Shown here piece after piece: positions 25,096 to 36,401 of a stretch of 48,308 nucleotides of DNA (positions are counted from its first letter, which is position 1; every line of letters starts with the position of its first letter). Source of the DNA: Acanthamoeba lenticulata (lineage: Eukaryota; Discosea; Longamoebia; Acanthamoebidae). The stretch is taken from the NCBI GenBank assembly GCA_002179805.1, contig NAVB01000535.1, positions 1 through 48,308 on the forward strand, given 5' to 3'. The notes beneath the pieces are model-generated. The model had not been told where the DNA came from. It searched no databases and saw nothing but the letters and a program-made list of their open reading frames with translations. The position numbers and the translations under genes are program-made.

Positions 25096-28000
25096 ATGGA
25101 GGCGTCGAAGAAGGGACTGCCGTCCTCCTCTTTGTTGTGGAGGCGTGCACCCCATGCTCCTCAACCTTCGACCGTCCTATACATCGATGCTGAGTACTTC
25201 ACCCCTCATTTCATCCCATTTCCTCGGATGGTTTTGTCAATTGATGTTGCCTGTTCCGCAGTTGTGTGGCCACATGCGGAGGAGCTCCCTCAGTGCAGAG
25301 ATGGTTTCCGTTGAATTCTCATCCCGTGGCATTGAGCGTTGGTGGGGGCGAAGTGACTCGCATGAGCCTCCTCACCCCGACGTCGCCAAGCCCCAATAAA
25401 CAAGTTGTCTATGGCACACAACAGGGCGTGGTGAGCACTTTGGAAGTGCACGCCGCCGCTTCTGGCCCCGCCACCGACTCCTCGCCAATCATGGAGCTGG
25501 GATCTCCCATCCGATGCCTTGCCAGCAGCCCTGACGGCCAGCACGTTGCTGCCGGCACCGAGTGCGCTTGCTCCATGCCCTTCATGTCCTTTCTTCTCGT
25601 TTAGTATCTCACCTGAGCGCTTCGTGGGCTCCAGGTCGGGCCTCATTTCCATTGCAAGCCTTGCCGATACAACGGATGTCAGCTGCCTCACAGGTCACGA
25701 GGGCGCGGTCCTGTGCCTGTCCTACGACCCCAAGGGCGAATATCTGGTACGCTACTTGCGCATGGGATCGCAAGCCAGGCCACAGGAGCAGCCTGACCCT
25801 TTGCCTTTTCTCCAAAGGCTTCGGTGGGTGCCGACGGTACGGCACGGCTATGGAGCCTCGCCCATGGCAGCTCGATCACTCTTCACGCCGCCCCGCGAGC
25901 CACCTACGGCGACTGGAGCCCGGATGGTAACGACCGCTCTTCTGCGTTCCCGCTCAAGAATCGGTTTTCAAATAACAAGCGCGCCTTTCGTCCGGCACAG
26001 GCACGCAGCTCGTAGTGGCCACGGAGACCGACGTGCTCCTGTTTGAACGCAACGTGTGGACCGCCACAAAGCCGCTCCTCGCCAATGTACACATCTCCTT
26101 CTTGAGACTCGCAAAGCCCTGGCGAGACCTAACAAGCTGCTCTGTCATGAACAGTACGCGGCCCGCGTCTTCCGGTGGTCCCCAGATGGGAGGCACGCTG
26201 CCGCTGCGGGAGGTCAGGGTGAACGAGCGGTGCTGGTCTGGAACATGACCACTCGGTCCCTGGTCAACGGTCTTAGCCACCAGGCCGCCGTCACGACACT
26301 ATCGTGGGAACCGGCCGGACCTCACATCGCGTTGGTACAATAACTCATCATCTCTCTCCTGCCTCTCATCCAATCTGACCTCAACCACTGCCACCTCATG
26401 CGTCGACAAACAGTTGGCCGATGATGGCAAGTTCTGCTCGTGGGAGGCCACCAGCCCTGCCGCCCTGGCCAAGGCCGTCGTGCCGGCTGCCCCAACGGCA
26501 GCAGACGTAGCGGCACGCACGAAGCCCGGAGCTGTCATGAGCGACCACCAGCAGGCCGACCGTGTGGAGTGGGACGAGGACAGCTACGCGACAACGCAGC
26601 CCGCCTTTCAGCCCAACAGCGGCGACGTGTCCCAGTCCTGGCACTGGCTCGGTACGTCGCCGTCCGTTTGTCCCTTATGGGAGGAATCTACTCGGGCCTG
26701 ACATGCGTGCGTGTAGCATGGACGCACGAGGGACTGGTTTATGTACTCGAGTGGCAAGAGGCCGAGGTCCACGTTGAGTTTTATAACCGGGGCGAGTACT
26801 CAGGCTTTAAGTTCCCCAACACGCTTAACTTCACCATGGCCGTACGACCCCTCGACCTCGTGAACTCTTCTTCAACCACATTCGTCAACTTACACGATGT
26901 GTGGTTCCACCTGGGTGAGCAGGCAGTCACGGCGGGCATGGCCGTGTTCGGGTCGAAGCGGGACCCCGCCCGGGCGCTCTCGCTTTCGAGCCTCTTCTTC
27001 CGGCCATGCGACCGCCTCATGCAAAACATCGACCATCCGCTGCCCCACTGGGTGGTCAACATGCCCGCTGGCGAGGACATCACGGTACGCGGCGCTGACC
27101 TTCCCCCTCTCATAGCTGGGAGCTCGACGAACCGTCGATCAGGGCTTGACCTCGGTGCTTACGCCCCCTCTCCCCAACAACTGTCCAGGCTGTGGCAATT
27201 GGCGCCAACTGGGCCGCGGCGGCGACGAGCAAGCAGTTCTTACGTCTGTACTCGCACCAAGCCGTACAGCGCGCGGTGGTGGCCCTGCCCGGGCCCGTGG
27301 TGGCCATGGCCGGCTACAAGAAGCATTTGGCTGTCGTCTACCACCGCACACCGGCCGTGTTCGACCGCCAGAACCTGGAGCTGCGCCTCTACGACGTCGA
27401 CACTGAACAGTGCGAGGCCGTCGTCTCGCTCGGCCTGGGTCCCAACACGACGCTCAAGTGGCTGGGCTTCTCGTGGCGCGGCATGGTCCTTGTCAAGGAC
27501 TCGCGCGGCGTGCTGCGGGGTCTCACGCAGGGCTTTGGCTGGCAGTGGACCACCGTGCTCGACTTTGCGCGGACGCCCAAGGCCGAGCTCGCGGGTGCCA
27601 GCGACTGGTGGGTCACTTCGGTTGACTATGACGAGGTGCGCGGCGTGGCCATCCGAGGCGCCGACAGCCAGCCGGCCACGTTCGGCCTCGCCAAGCACCC
27701 GATCCCAGTCGCGTTTGCGCCACAGCTAGACGCCCTTCAGGTTGCCCCAACAAGCCCGTGTGTGCGTTACTTATGCGGAAGTTGTTAACCGCCGGGCACC
27801 GGCGACGACAACAACAGGAGAAGTCGGACTGGGCGAGCGACGATGCCTACATGGAAGAGGTCTATCTGCGCCACAAGATCATGGCGCAGCACAAGAAGTG
27901 GGCCCAGCAGCAGGGCTACTGTCCGTCTCTCGACACCAAGGTGCGGCATTCTCTCTCAATCTGCATGTGGATGCATGCAACGCTCACGTTGTCTTGACTG

Positions 28001-28925
28001 TTGGCGGCTGTCGGACCAGAACGAAGTGGTGGAGGACCTGCTGCTGGCCGACGCTCACCTGCTCAAGATGATGCGCATCGCGTTGAAGCGCAGCGAGGCC
28101 GCGCGCGCGTGGGACTACGCGACCCTCCTCTACTTCCCCAAGTGCGTGCGGGCCTAGAGCCTCGAGATCCCTTCTTCCTTGCAGCTGCCTCTCTTTGGTC
28201 GGCTGGTGTCTCTAACCACACGCCAACACACGTGCAGATCGATCAACATCGCCGTGAAAATGGCCGAGATGCAGCGCAGCCGCGCGCTGACCGACAAGCT
28301 CTTGGACCTCCTCGGCCAGCGCAAGGCGTCGTTCGAGGCAGAACGCCAGAAGCTAGACGATGGAGAGAAACTCGCCAACGAGGAAGGCGCCGTCAAGGAC
28401 GAAGACGAGGAGCCCGCGGCCTTTACGCTGCAGCTCGGGAGGCCTCAGCACGTCGCCTCGGCGGCTGAAGACGAAGATGGAGATGGAGAAGATCAAGATG
28501 ACGAAGACGAAGAGGCCAGGCTGCCGCGCAAAAAGGCTCGCCGGGCTGGCGAGGAGGAGGAGGTCACCCCCGCGGGCAAGGCCAAAGCGAACAAACCAAC
28601 GACTGCGACGGTCGCGGCAGCCGCGTCTGCGTTCAGCTTTACGTCGACGCGATCGGAGAGTGGCGCTGTGTCGGTTCGCCTCGCTCACCGACGGCCAAGG
28701 CCGGGCGCGCCCACAGCGGCGGAGCAGCCGAGCCGCGTCGGCGGGAGCAGTCATCCGATCAGCAACAACAACAGTAACAAGAGCAAGGGCACCGCAAAGC
28801 CGACGCGGGAGGCTGAAGGCAAGAAGAAGAAGAAGAGCACCACTGCGGGCGAGAAGAGAAAGGAACGCGAGCTGGTGCAACCTCGACTCAACTTTGGGGT
28901 AAACAACAAGCCTCAGCAGCCATGA
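25096..28925 (+). CDS. WDHD1: Ctf4/AND-1 (WDHD1) replisome adaptor
   Basis: Links the CMG helicase to DNA polymerase alpha and other replication-fork factors. The proposed exon 1 (25096-25193) splices to 25262 and gives STVLYIDADCVATCGGAPSV, matching the first WD blade of human WDHD1 (VCFDDSGSFIVTCGSDG). WD40 repeats follow to about 26440 (for example ASVGADGTARLWSLAHGS and ARVFRWSPDGRHAAAA). A linker leads to the SepB-type propeller with KFPNTLNFTMAVRPL, MAVFGS, IGANWAAAATSKQFLRLYS and PGPVVAMAGYKKHLAVVYHR. The Ctf4 helical bundle follows (EEVYLRHKIMAQHKKWAQQQ, then SINIAVKMAEMQRSRALTDKL). The tail from about 28360 is acidic then basic, ending LVQPRLNFGV near 28900. No HMG box is visible at the end, unlike in vertebrates. 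There are about thirteen exons. Confidence 0.9.
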
Positions 28926-29059
28926 ACCTTCACGGGCAGCCGAAGGCCATCGAATACACAAGCCAAGAAAATGGTGATAAAGTGTTTTCCCGCTTCTTAT
29001 TAAAAGGAAAGAAGAGGCGATCGAAACTCGCTCTAGCATTGCTTGTTGTGCGGCAAAAA

Positions 29060-31201
29060 ATGGCGTCCATGGCGGACTACCGCGAAGGGCGGAGCGAGGT
29101 GAAGATGGATCAGCTCCAGGCTCAGAAATACGACGAGATTATTGACATGCTTCTCGCTGCTGGTTACTTCAGAGCGCGCATTTCGACCCTCTCGCAATTC
29201 GATAAAATTATCGGTGGTTTGACATGGTGCATCACTGCCAGTAACATCGACGTTGATATTGATTTGTTCTTCGAAGAAGAAGCCCAGATCAAGCAAAAGA
29301 TGTACCGTTCCCTCCTTCTTCCCTAGAATACTTGAACTCTTTGTTGACTTTTCCATGCTGTGCAGTGAGTTGGGTGAGCGTATCGAAGAAGCGTTGATCA
29401 GGATGAAGTGCCCATTCCCGCTACAGTCCTACGAGATTCGTGGTCTCAACACGCCCAACATCTATCCCGTCATCCAGTGGCTCGTGAAAAAGGTCATTGA
29501 GACCCGCGCTGAGACGGGTGACCTCCTACGCCTCTTTGCCGAATCCCGCTTCCGCGGCTCGGGCTACGACCTGGGCGCTCGGGACCCCGTCCGCACGCCC
29601 GCCCCGGCCGCCCTCTCCTTCGTCTCTGAGGTGGCCGAGCGCTATCGGCCTCAGCGGCGCTACCGTCGCGGCAAGGCCTTCCAGGACGAGGAATCGCGCG
29701 TCCAGGCCACTCTCCTCGAGTACGGCTACAAGGGCACCACTTCCTTTGTCGTACGTCCCGCCCGACCCCACCTTGTCCTGCCCCCAACAGTCTTGTGCTG
29801 ACGTGGCGACACGTCACATCACACGACGCAACACGACGTACAGGCGCCTGAGTCGGCAGAGGGTGAGGGCGAGGGCCGCCGGCGCAAGAAGTTCGAGGAC
29901 GAACAGGACCGGCTGCGCGAGCAGGAGGAAGCCACCCGGGCCGAGCGCGAGCGGGTGGAGGCCGTCATGCGCACGCTGGCCTCCATCGAGGGCGCCGCGG
30001 GCAACGTCTCCACCAACAAGCTCGGCTCCCTCGTCGGCACCGACGCTGACTTTATCCGCGAGGTGCGCATCCCACGCCTGCCTGTCGTGTTGTGCGCTCG
30101 TGTCATGTCGAGTTGTATTGTGCGCCTGATGGCTCACACGCGCGCGTAACTCAGATTGCCGGAGAGTATGCGAAGAAGAGCTCCGACATGGACCTCAATG
30201 AGGCGCAGCTCCAGCAGTACTTTGGAGCCGAACTGCACAAGCGGCAGGTGGAAAGCCGTCAGCGACAGATCGAGCGCGAGAAGGAGCGGATCGGCGAGCT
30301 CCGCGAGCAGTACCAGGAGCTCGATGCCAAGATGAAGCAGCTCCAGGAGGACCATGCTCGCCGCAGCGCCCTGAATCGCCGTGTCCAGCAGGAGATCGAC
30401 AAGATGCAGGCCCTCGAGACCGAGGAGGTGCGTTCATAGTCGCGCCTGGGTGCGCGCGATGTGTTGTTCACTCACCACCACACACGACACAAACAGAACG
30501 CAGAGGTGCTGAAGACGCTGCGCAGCCTGGTGGCGCTGAACGAGAACCTGCGGAAGCAGGAGCAGGACTTCCGCCAGACGTGCAAGAAGCAGCTGCAAGA
30601 GCTGCAGGGCAAGATCGCGGCCCTCCAGAACCAGAGCCCCGACGACGAGGAGGTCAAGCGGCTGCAGCTCGTGCAGGAGACCTACGACAGCGACAAGGCC
30701 AAGCTGCAGGAAATCCGCCAACTGGCGGCCAAAAAGACTCGGGAGATTGCGATGGTTCAACGAAAGATCGACGAAATTCCATCGAGGACGGAGCTTCAGC
30801 AATACCAGCGACAGTTCGTGGAGCTCTACGAACAAGTGTCAGCCAAGTTTATCGAGACGCGCAAGTACTACAACTCGTACAACACACTCAACGACACGAA
30901 GCAGTTCCTCCAGAAGGAGGTCTCCATCCTCAACTCGATCGATGAGAACTACCAGACAGCGGTGAGCTCCAAACAGAACAAGGAGAAGCTGGCGGAGTCG
31001 CTCAAGGCCATCATCGAGGGAGTGAACAAGAACGTGGCCAAGGTCGAGGCCCGCCTGGCCGAGGAGAAGCAGAAAAAGGACAAGCTCAACACCGAATACT
31101 TGAGCGCCCTCGAGAAGGAGCGCGAGTACTACCGCATGACCAAGGAGTTCCTCGACGAGTGCGACAAGAACCGGCAGCTCCTTGCCCGCCTCGAGGCCTA
31201 A
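29060..31201 (+). CDS. CCDC93: CCDC93, subunit of the CCC (Commander) complex
   Basis: A CCC-complex subunit that works with COMMD proteins and CCDC22 in endosome-to-surface recycling. The start MASMADYREGRSEVKMDQ at 29060 precedes the conserved N-terminal domain: DMLLAAGYFRARISTLSQFD, GGLTWCITASNIDVDIDL, RMKCPFPLQSYEIRGLN and NIYPVIQWLVKKVIE. RYRPQRRYRRGKAFQDEESR and ATLLEYGYKGTTSF follow, closely matching human CCDC93. From about 29844 to the stop the protein is coiled coil, with LRSLVALNENLRKQEQDF, REIAMVQRKIDEIPSRTELQ and KEVSILNSIDENYQTA blocks. There are five exons and about 600 residues (human 631). It follows WDHD1 on the same strand with 134 bp between stop and start. Confidence 0.93.
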
Positions 31202-31999
31202 ACTTGTACTGGCCTGCTCGACGTATCTGTAAAATCGTTTCCCACTAGTCGTGATGTGATACGAACTTGTGCTTTGACCTCAGCCAAGGGCACCACTGCC
31301 AGTGTCATATTGTTACACATTGTTGTTGCACACAAACAAATAGCCAGCAGAGCGTGGTGGCTGTTCTTCTTTCCGTTACACGTAGCCGTAGGGCTGGACA
31401 AAGGTACATTAGAGAACCTTTCGTGAGTAGTCGGTTGGGGGGTTACCAAAGGGGAAAGCCGCCCATTGTATGGGTGGCGCAGTCTTACGCGAACACCACA
31501 ACACCGCCTTCCAGCCGTGCAGCTAATGAACGTTGCCACAAGCAAAAGTAAGAGTTTCCAATTCAAGCGTTCATCTTCGAAAATCCACATGTTAAATCGA
31601 AATGTGATCAACTGCACATGTTGATGTCAGTGTGCACCGTTTGTAAGGTGTTGTAGTAACCGTTTGAACAGAAATCTGCGGCATCATCATTAGCATCCAG
31701 TGGCCACTTCGCCACACATTAAAAAATTAAAAAATAAAAAATCCCTCCTAACAGTGGCGGATGAGTAAACGCACTCGATCTTCGCACAACAAGCACACTA
31801 AAGCATCAGCAGTATATGCTATCATGTAGAGCTTTTTCTGGGCATCACGGTGGTATGCACCATAGCCCGTGATATCTTGACGATGCGGTGCCAGGGGCCG
31901 CGTTCGATGGAAAAAACAAAAAAATAGTGAAAAGGCCAACCCATAACCCGTATACAGGTTCGTGGCAAACAAAACGGGAGGCGCAAGAGCCTGTAAAGT
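31202..31999. other. Intergenic region upstream of the U2 snRNA gene
   Basis: About 800 bp with no protein gene I can support. An AT-rich patch (TTAAAAAATTAAAAAATAAAA) occurs near 31720-31741. A compact hairpin lies at 31844-31873. The last 100 bp must hold the U2 promoter; no familiar PSE or TATA element is recognisable there. Confidence 0.5.
31844..31873. other. Hairpin of unknown role upstream of U2
   Basis: ATCACGG (31844-31850) pairs with CCGTGAT (31867-31873), and TGGT (31851-31854) with ACCA (31859-31862), leaving an ATGC loop and a 4-nt TAGC bulge. That makes eleven base pairs in a 30-nt element. It could be part of an unannotated small RNA or a chance fold. Confidence 0.4.
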
Positions 32000-32185
32000 A
32001 TCTTCTCGGCCTTTTGGCTAAGATCAAGTGTAGTATCTGTTCTTATCAGCTTAATCTCTGGTAGTGAAGCGTTCCTGCTTCACATCAAGATTAAACTTAT
32101 TTCTTGTGGGGGACCAGTCGGCATTAAATGCCCGCAGCTTGCTGTGGGCAGCCGCTGGTCGCCGATCGGCTTCGCACTGCACAAC
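32000..32185 (+). ncRNA. U2 spliceosomal snRNA
   Basis: Pairs with the intron branch point during splicing. The 5' end ATCTTCTCGGCCTTTTGGCT and following AAGATCAAGTGTAGTATCTG match the nearly invariant first 50 nt of U2, including stem I and the branch-binding GUAGUA. Stem IIa (TTATCAGCTTAATCTCTGG) follows. Stem IIb is a perfect 7-bp hairpin at 32064-32083 (GTGAAGC, loop, GCTTCAC). The Sm-site-like ATTTCTTG lies at 32099-32106, with one C breaking the usual T run. The 3' domain folds as GACCAG (32112-32117) with CTGGTC (32155-32160), enclosing GCCCGCAG with CTGTGGGC. The 3' end is approximate; about 165-190 nt is normal. Confidence 0.93.
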
Positions 32186-32670
32186 TGGCGAAGTTCTTCA
32201 AACGGTCGACCCCTACCACCCCCTTCAAACAACGACAATGTTTCTTTCCGTTTCCTCATTTCAAGTATTTTCTCTTCCTTTTCCCTTTTTCTTATGGCGA
32301 GCGGCCTCTTCGCTTTTAGCTTGCAGGCGCTCGTGCGGGCGGACACTTAGTCGGCCAGCTCTTGTCTGTGTTTGTGCCCAACACACTGTGCCTCTTGCTA
32401 TCATTTTTCTCAAAGTGTCCTTTTCCCTCTTTTCACTATAAAACCTGTCTTCTCGGCCTTTTGGCTTTGTAGGCTGGGCGTGGTTGTGTAAACGGCACAT
32501 GTCGCCTTCACCATGAGCTCAGCCTTTTTCTAAGTTCCGTGTGTCTGTTCTTTCCACCTCTCTTTTTTTTTCTCCCCCAAGGCCACACCCAACACATTTT
32601 TAAGAAAGGGATCGTGTGGGGTAAGAGATTTTATGATGTTGCGTTCAGGCCACTACAACAAGTCTGATTC
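32186..32670. other. Spacer between U2 and the PCCA 3' end
   Basis: No protein gene was found. It is pyrimidine-rich on the plus strand. It holds a TATAAAA at 32437-32443 and a 19-nt copy of the U2 5' end at 32448-32466, reported separately. Confidence 0.5.
32448..32466 (+). pseudogene. Truncated copy of the U2 snRNA 5' end
   Basis: Nineteen bases, TCTTCTCGGCCTTTTGGCT, are identical to U2 positions 32001-32019. The match ends before the branch-binding sequence, and no Sm site or 3' stem follows. A TATAAAA box ends 5 nt upstream. It is either a broken duplicate of the U2 gene or an unrelated transcript that borrows stem I. Confidence 0.6.
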
Positions 32671-35600
32671 TCACTGCTTGGCGGGCTGCTCAGCCTTCTT
32701 GAAGGTGACGAGGACCTCGTCAACGCCAACGTTGGCGCCCGGAGTGACCATAATGTCCTCGATCTCGCCGTCCCGCTCCGCGCGCAGCACGTTCTGCATC
32801 TTCATGGCCTCGACAACCGCCACCTCCTGGCCGACGACGACCTTGTCGCCCTTCTTGACCCGCATCGAGATGACCAGGCCAGGCATGGGCGAGCGCACAG
32901 TCGACGAGAAGTCCTGCACCACAGGCTTGGGCATGAGCTTGGCCAGCTCGGCCTGCCGCGGCGTGCGCACGAGCACATCAAACTTGGTGCCCAAGTGCAC
33001 CAGCCGGTAGCCCACCGGCAGCGCCTGCGCCAGCTGCATCGTCACGTCCTTGCCACTGCAAAACACACACAGAGACACATCAGCACACACGCGCGGGCGA
33101 GGCAAGGACACGAGGCAAGGACGACGTACTCGACGATGGCAGAGAAGATGGCCGAGTCGAGTGGCCACTTGTAGTTAATCTTGAGGCGGCGCTCGGACTG
33201 CTGCGGCTGGTCGGGGTCGCGGATGATGACCTCGCAGGCCTCGGTCTCCTCGAGGTTCGCGATGCTCGGGTGCCTCGTAGGCGCCGCTGCCTCGTCGCGT
33301 GTGGTGGCCGGCGGGACGTCGGGCACGAGCGTGATCGGGTAGTTCTTGTCCTTCACCGTCACCACGAGCTCCGTCTCCCTGAACGTGTGCGCGCACACGA
33401 CACACACGCGCGTGCGTGAGATGAGGAGCACGAGGGCTGGTGGGACGGGAGGACGTACGAGGCAGAGTCGAGGACGGCACTCGGGGAGCGGATCTGGTGG
33501 GAGACGGTGGCATCACGGCGCGTGCGGGCCAGGTGGATGGCGGCGGCCGATGCAATGAGCTCCTCGACGTCGGTGGCGGTGACCGGGTGGCCCTGGAATC
33601 CGTCGGGGTACTCCTCCGGGATGAACTTGGTCGACAGGTTGCCCGACTGGAACCGCTCGTTCTCCATCACCGACCGCAGGAACGGCACATTGTGGTTCAC
33701 ACCCTGTTGTTTTTGTTTTTTTTTTTTTTTTACACAATAAATATATCAATTTCAAAAAGCATTCAGAAACAATAAAAAATTCCTTTTTAAAAAATTCTTT
33801 TTGAAAAGGAAAACATAATGAAAGCGGAAGCGGAGGAGGCACCTCAATGCGGTAAGTGTCGAGGGCGTAGGCCATGGTCTTGATGCACTCGCGGCGGGTC
33901 GGGGCCCACGTGACGAGCTTGGAGATGAGCGGGTCGTAGAAGACCGAGACCTCGCCGCCCTCGTACACGCCGGCGTCGACACGAATGGAGCCGTCGGTGG
34001 CGTGGGGCTCCTTGTAGGTGCGCAGGCGGCCGATCGACGGGAGGAAGTTGCGGTAGGGGTCCTCGGCGTACACGCGGCACTCCATGGCCCACCCGTTGAT
34101 GGGCACCTGCTCCTGCTTCAGCCGCAGCTTGTGCCCGGCCGCCACTCGCAGCATCTCCTCCACGATGTCCACGCCCGTGATCATCTCCGTGATCGGGTGC
34201 TCCACCTGTTGATGATGATGAAGATGCCGATCGTTAAGCACGACGATGTTGATCATGTTGATGATGATGATGAAGAAGAAGAAGAAGACGAACCTGAAGG
34301 CGGGTGTTCATCTCGAGGAAGTAGAAATTCTTGTGCTGGTCGGAGAGGAACTCAACGGTGCCGGCCGACGTGTAGCCGACGGCGCGGGAGAGGGCCACGG
34401 CCTGCTCGCCCATCGCCTGGCGGGTGGCGGCGTCGAGGAGGGGCGAGGGCGCCTCCTCCACGACCTTCTGGTTGCGCCGCTGAATGCTGCATTCGCGCTC
34501 GTTCAGGTACACCTGCGCCCGCGCGTCACAGAAATGCGCGTCCCATTAGCGTCCCATAACTTTGGGGCATTTACTTAATTCTATTTTAATAGAAATAAAA
34601 AAAGGCGGGACGTACGACGTTGCCGTGGGTGTCGGCGAGGACCTGAATCTCGATGTGGCGCGGGTTGTCGATGTACTTCTCGATGAGCATGCGGTCGTCG
34701 CCAAAGGCCGACTTGGCCTCGGCCTTGGACAGGCGGAAGCCGTCGAGGGCCTCCTTGTCGTTCCTGTGTGATCGTTCCCCCCCCCCCAACCGACATGCGC
34801 TTAGACGCTCGTCTTCGTCTCCACCGTCTGGCGAGGAGAGAGGGCCCAAAGCGAGGGGGAAGGAGAGAGAGAGAGAGAGAGAGACGGACCAGGCAATGCG
34901 CATGCCCTTGCCGCCGCCGCCAGCGCTGGCCTTGATCATGACCGGGTAGCCGATCTCGTGCGCTGCAAGAAGAGGCGGCCCGGTGAGGCGGAGACGTCTC
35001 GCACACATAAACACACATAAACACGCGGGGCACGAACACGAGAAGAGAGAGGAGGGGGGAGGGCGGTACCGATCTTGAGGACCTCCTCGTCGGTGTTGAC
35101 CTCGCCCAGGAAACTGTCCGCGTGGCGGTGAACGTGAAGATGTGTGTGAGATTTGAATGAAAAAAGGCGGGTGGGAGGAGGCCTGCGATGGAGGCGTTAC
35201 CCGGGGATGGTCGACACGCGGGCGGCCTTGGCGAGCTTCTTGGACTCGATCTTGTCGCCCATGGCCCGGATGGCGGACGAGGGCGGGCCCACGAACTGGA
35301 CCTTGATTTCCTCAAGCGCCTTGGCAAAGGTCTCGTTCTCCGACAGGAAGCCGTAACCTGCACGAGCCGCAGCAGCAGGCCTCTAAGTCTCAAGCGGCCG
35401 AGCAGAGGGCAACGTTGGGGTCTTTGAGGGGGAGATGGCCTACCGGGGTGGACGGCCTGCGCGCCGGTGGACTTGACGGCCTCCACGATGCGGTCGACGC
35501 GCAGGTAGCTCTCAGCTGACGCGGCCGGACCCTGCAGCGAGGGGGCGGGAGGGGCGTGCACATGAGATCGATCTCCCCAAACACGAAGCGAAGAGGGAGG

Positions 35601-36026
35601 AAGCGTACGACGCAGACGGCTTCGTCGGCCATGCGGACGTGGGTGGCCTGAGCGTCGGGCTCGGAATAGACGGCGACGGTCTTGATGCCCAGTCGCTTGC
35701 ACGTGCGCATGACTCGGCACGCAATCTCACCTCGGTTGGCCACCAGGACTTTGTCGAACAGCTGCATAAAAGGTGTGGCCAAAGGTGCATTAAGATTTTA
35801 ACGCAAATCTGCATTAATTAAACGTAGTAAATGAATGAAGCACCTTCTCCGACTGGCGTGGTGCCAGCGATCGGTGGAAGGCACGAACGCCCATCCTGGG
35901 GAGCAGCTCCTGCACCAACACGCAGTCCATTGCTTTGAGTCAGTAGTGCTGGCAAATTAATTGGTGGTGCTCAATTTCATGTACCACTTGCGCAGTGGCA
36001 GTGCTGCGTGCAGCACGTCTCAGCAT
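32671..36026 (-). CDS. PCCA: Propionyl-CoA carboxylase alpha subunit (biotin carboxylase + BCCP), mitochondrial
   Basis: ATP-dependent carboxylation of biotin for propionyl-CoA to methylmalonyl-CoA conversion in the mitochondrial matrix. My model starts at 36026 with [13 protein letters not shown], splices a 78-nt intron (CAA/GTGGTAC ... TTGGTGCAG) to [14 protein letters not shown], and so yields a classic Arg/Ser-rich targeting peptide; starting at 35930 (MDCVLVQ) is the alternative. Biotin carboxylase motifs follow: [39 protein letters not shown] (ATP grasp), [55 protein letters not shown]. The biotin-binding EAMKMQN has its Lys codon near 32800. The PCCA-type linker domain distinguishes it from MCC alpha and pyruvate carboxylase. 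There are about twelve exons. PCCB starts 375 bp away on the other strand. Confidence 0.92.
34209..34291. repeat. GAT/GAA triplet-rich PCCA intron
   Basis: GATGATGATGAAGATG and GAAGAAGAAGAAGAAG runs flank a less regular centre. The intron lies between the exons ending NTRLQ and beginning VEHPITEM. It is the same kind of triplet-rich intron as in the malic enzyme gene. Confidence 0.7.
34863..34884. repeat. (GA)n dinucleotide repeat
   Basis: About eleven GA units in a PCCA intron, next to the exon encoding the ATP-grasp glycine loop. Confidence 0.8.
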
Positions 36027-36401
36027 GTTGATGTGGTGTGAGGAGATCGAAGAGGGAACGCAATGCGAAGGCCTACGCCACCAAGATCAAAATCGAGCCT
36101 AGCCGGTCGCCCTTCTTTTCGGACAGATAAACCGGGATCTTACCCGGCATGCATTCCACGGGTATCAATTCATCCTACGGCCGCCAATGGCGCTCGACTT
36201 TTAGCACCTCCAAACGGAATTTTCGCGTCTATCCCGTGTCATCGTTCTGCTGGCGCCAGATTAAATCGGGAGTGCTGGTCATCTCGTGAAGACTTCTACT
36301 TCGGGCACACGCTGCAGGTGCATCCCTCTTTCAAAGCTCTTGTGCTGCCAAGCGAACCTGGTGGTACTAATTTTCTTTTTTTATGTCACCCAAGATTTGA
36401 G
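36027..36401. promoter_or_regulatory. Bidirectional promoter region of PCCA and PCCB
   Basis: About 375 bp separate the two start codons. It contains a CCGGG/CCCGG hairpin at 36132-36147 (6-nt loop), followed directly by the palindrome GCATGC. No TATA box stands out. Because both proteins are needed in equal amounts in one enzyme, shared control from this spacer is a natural inference. Confidence 0.6.
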
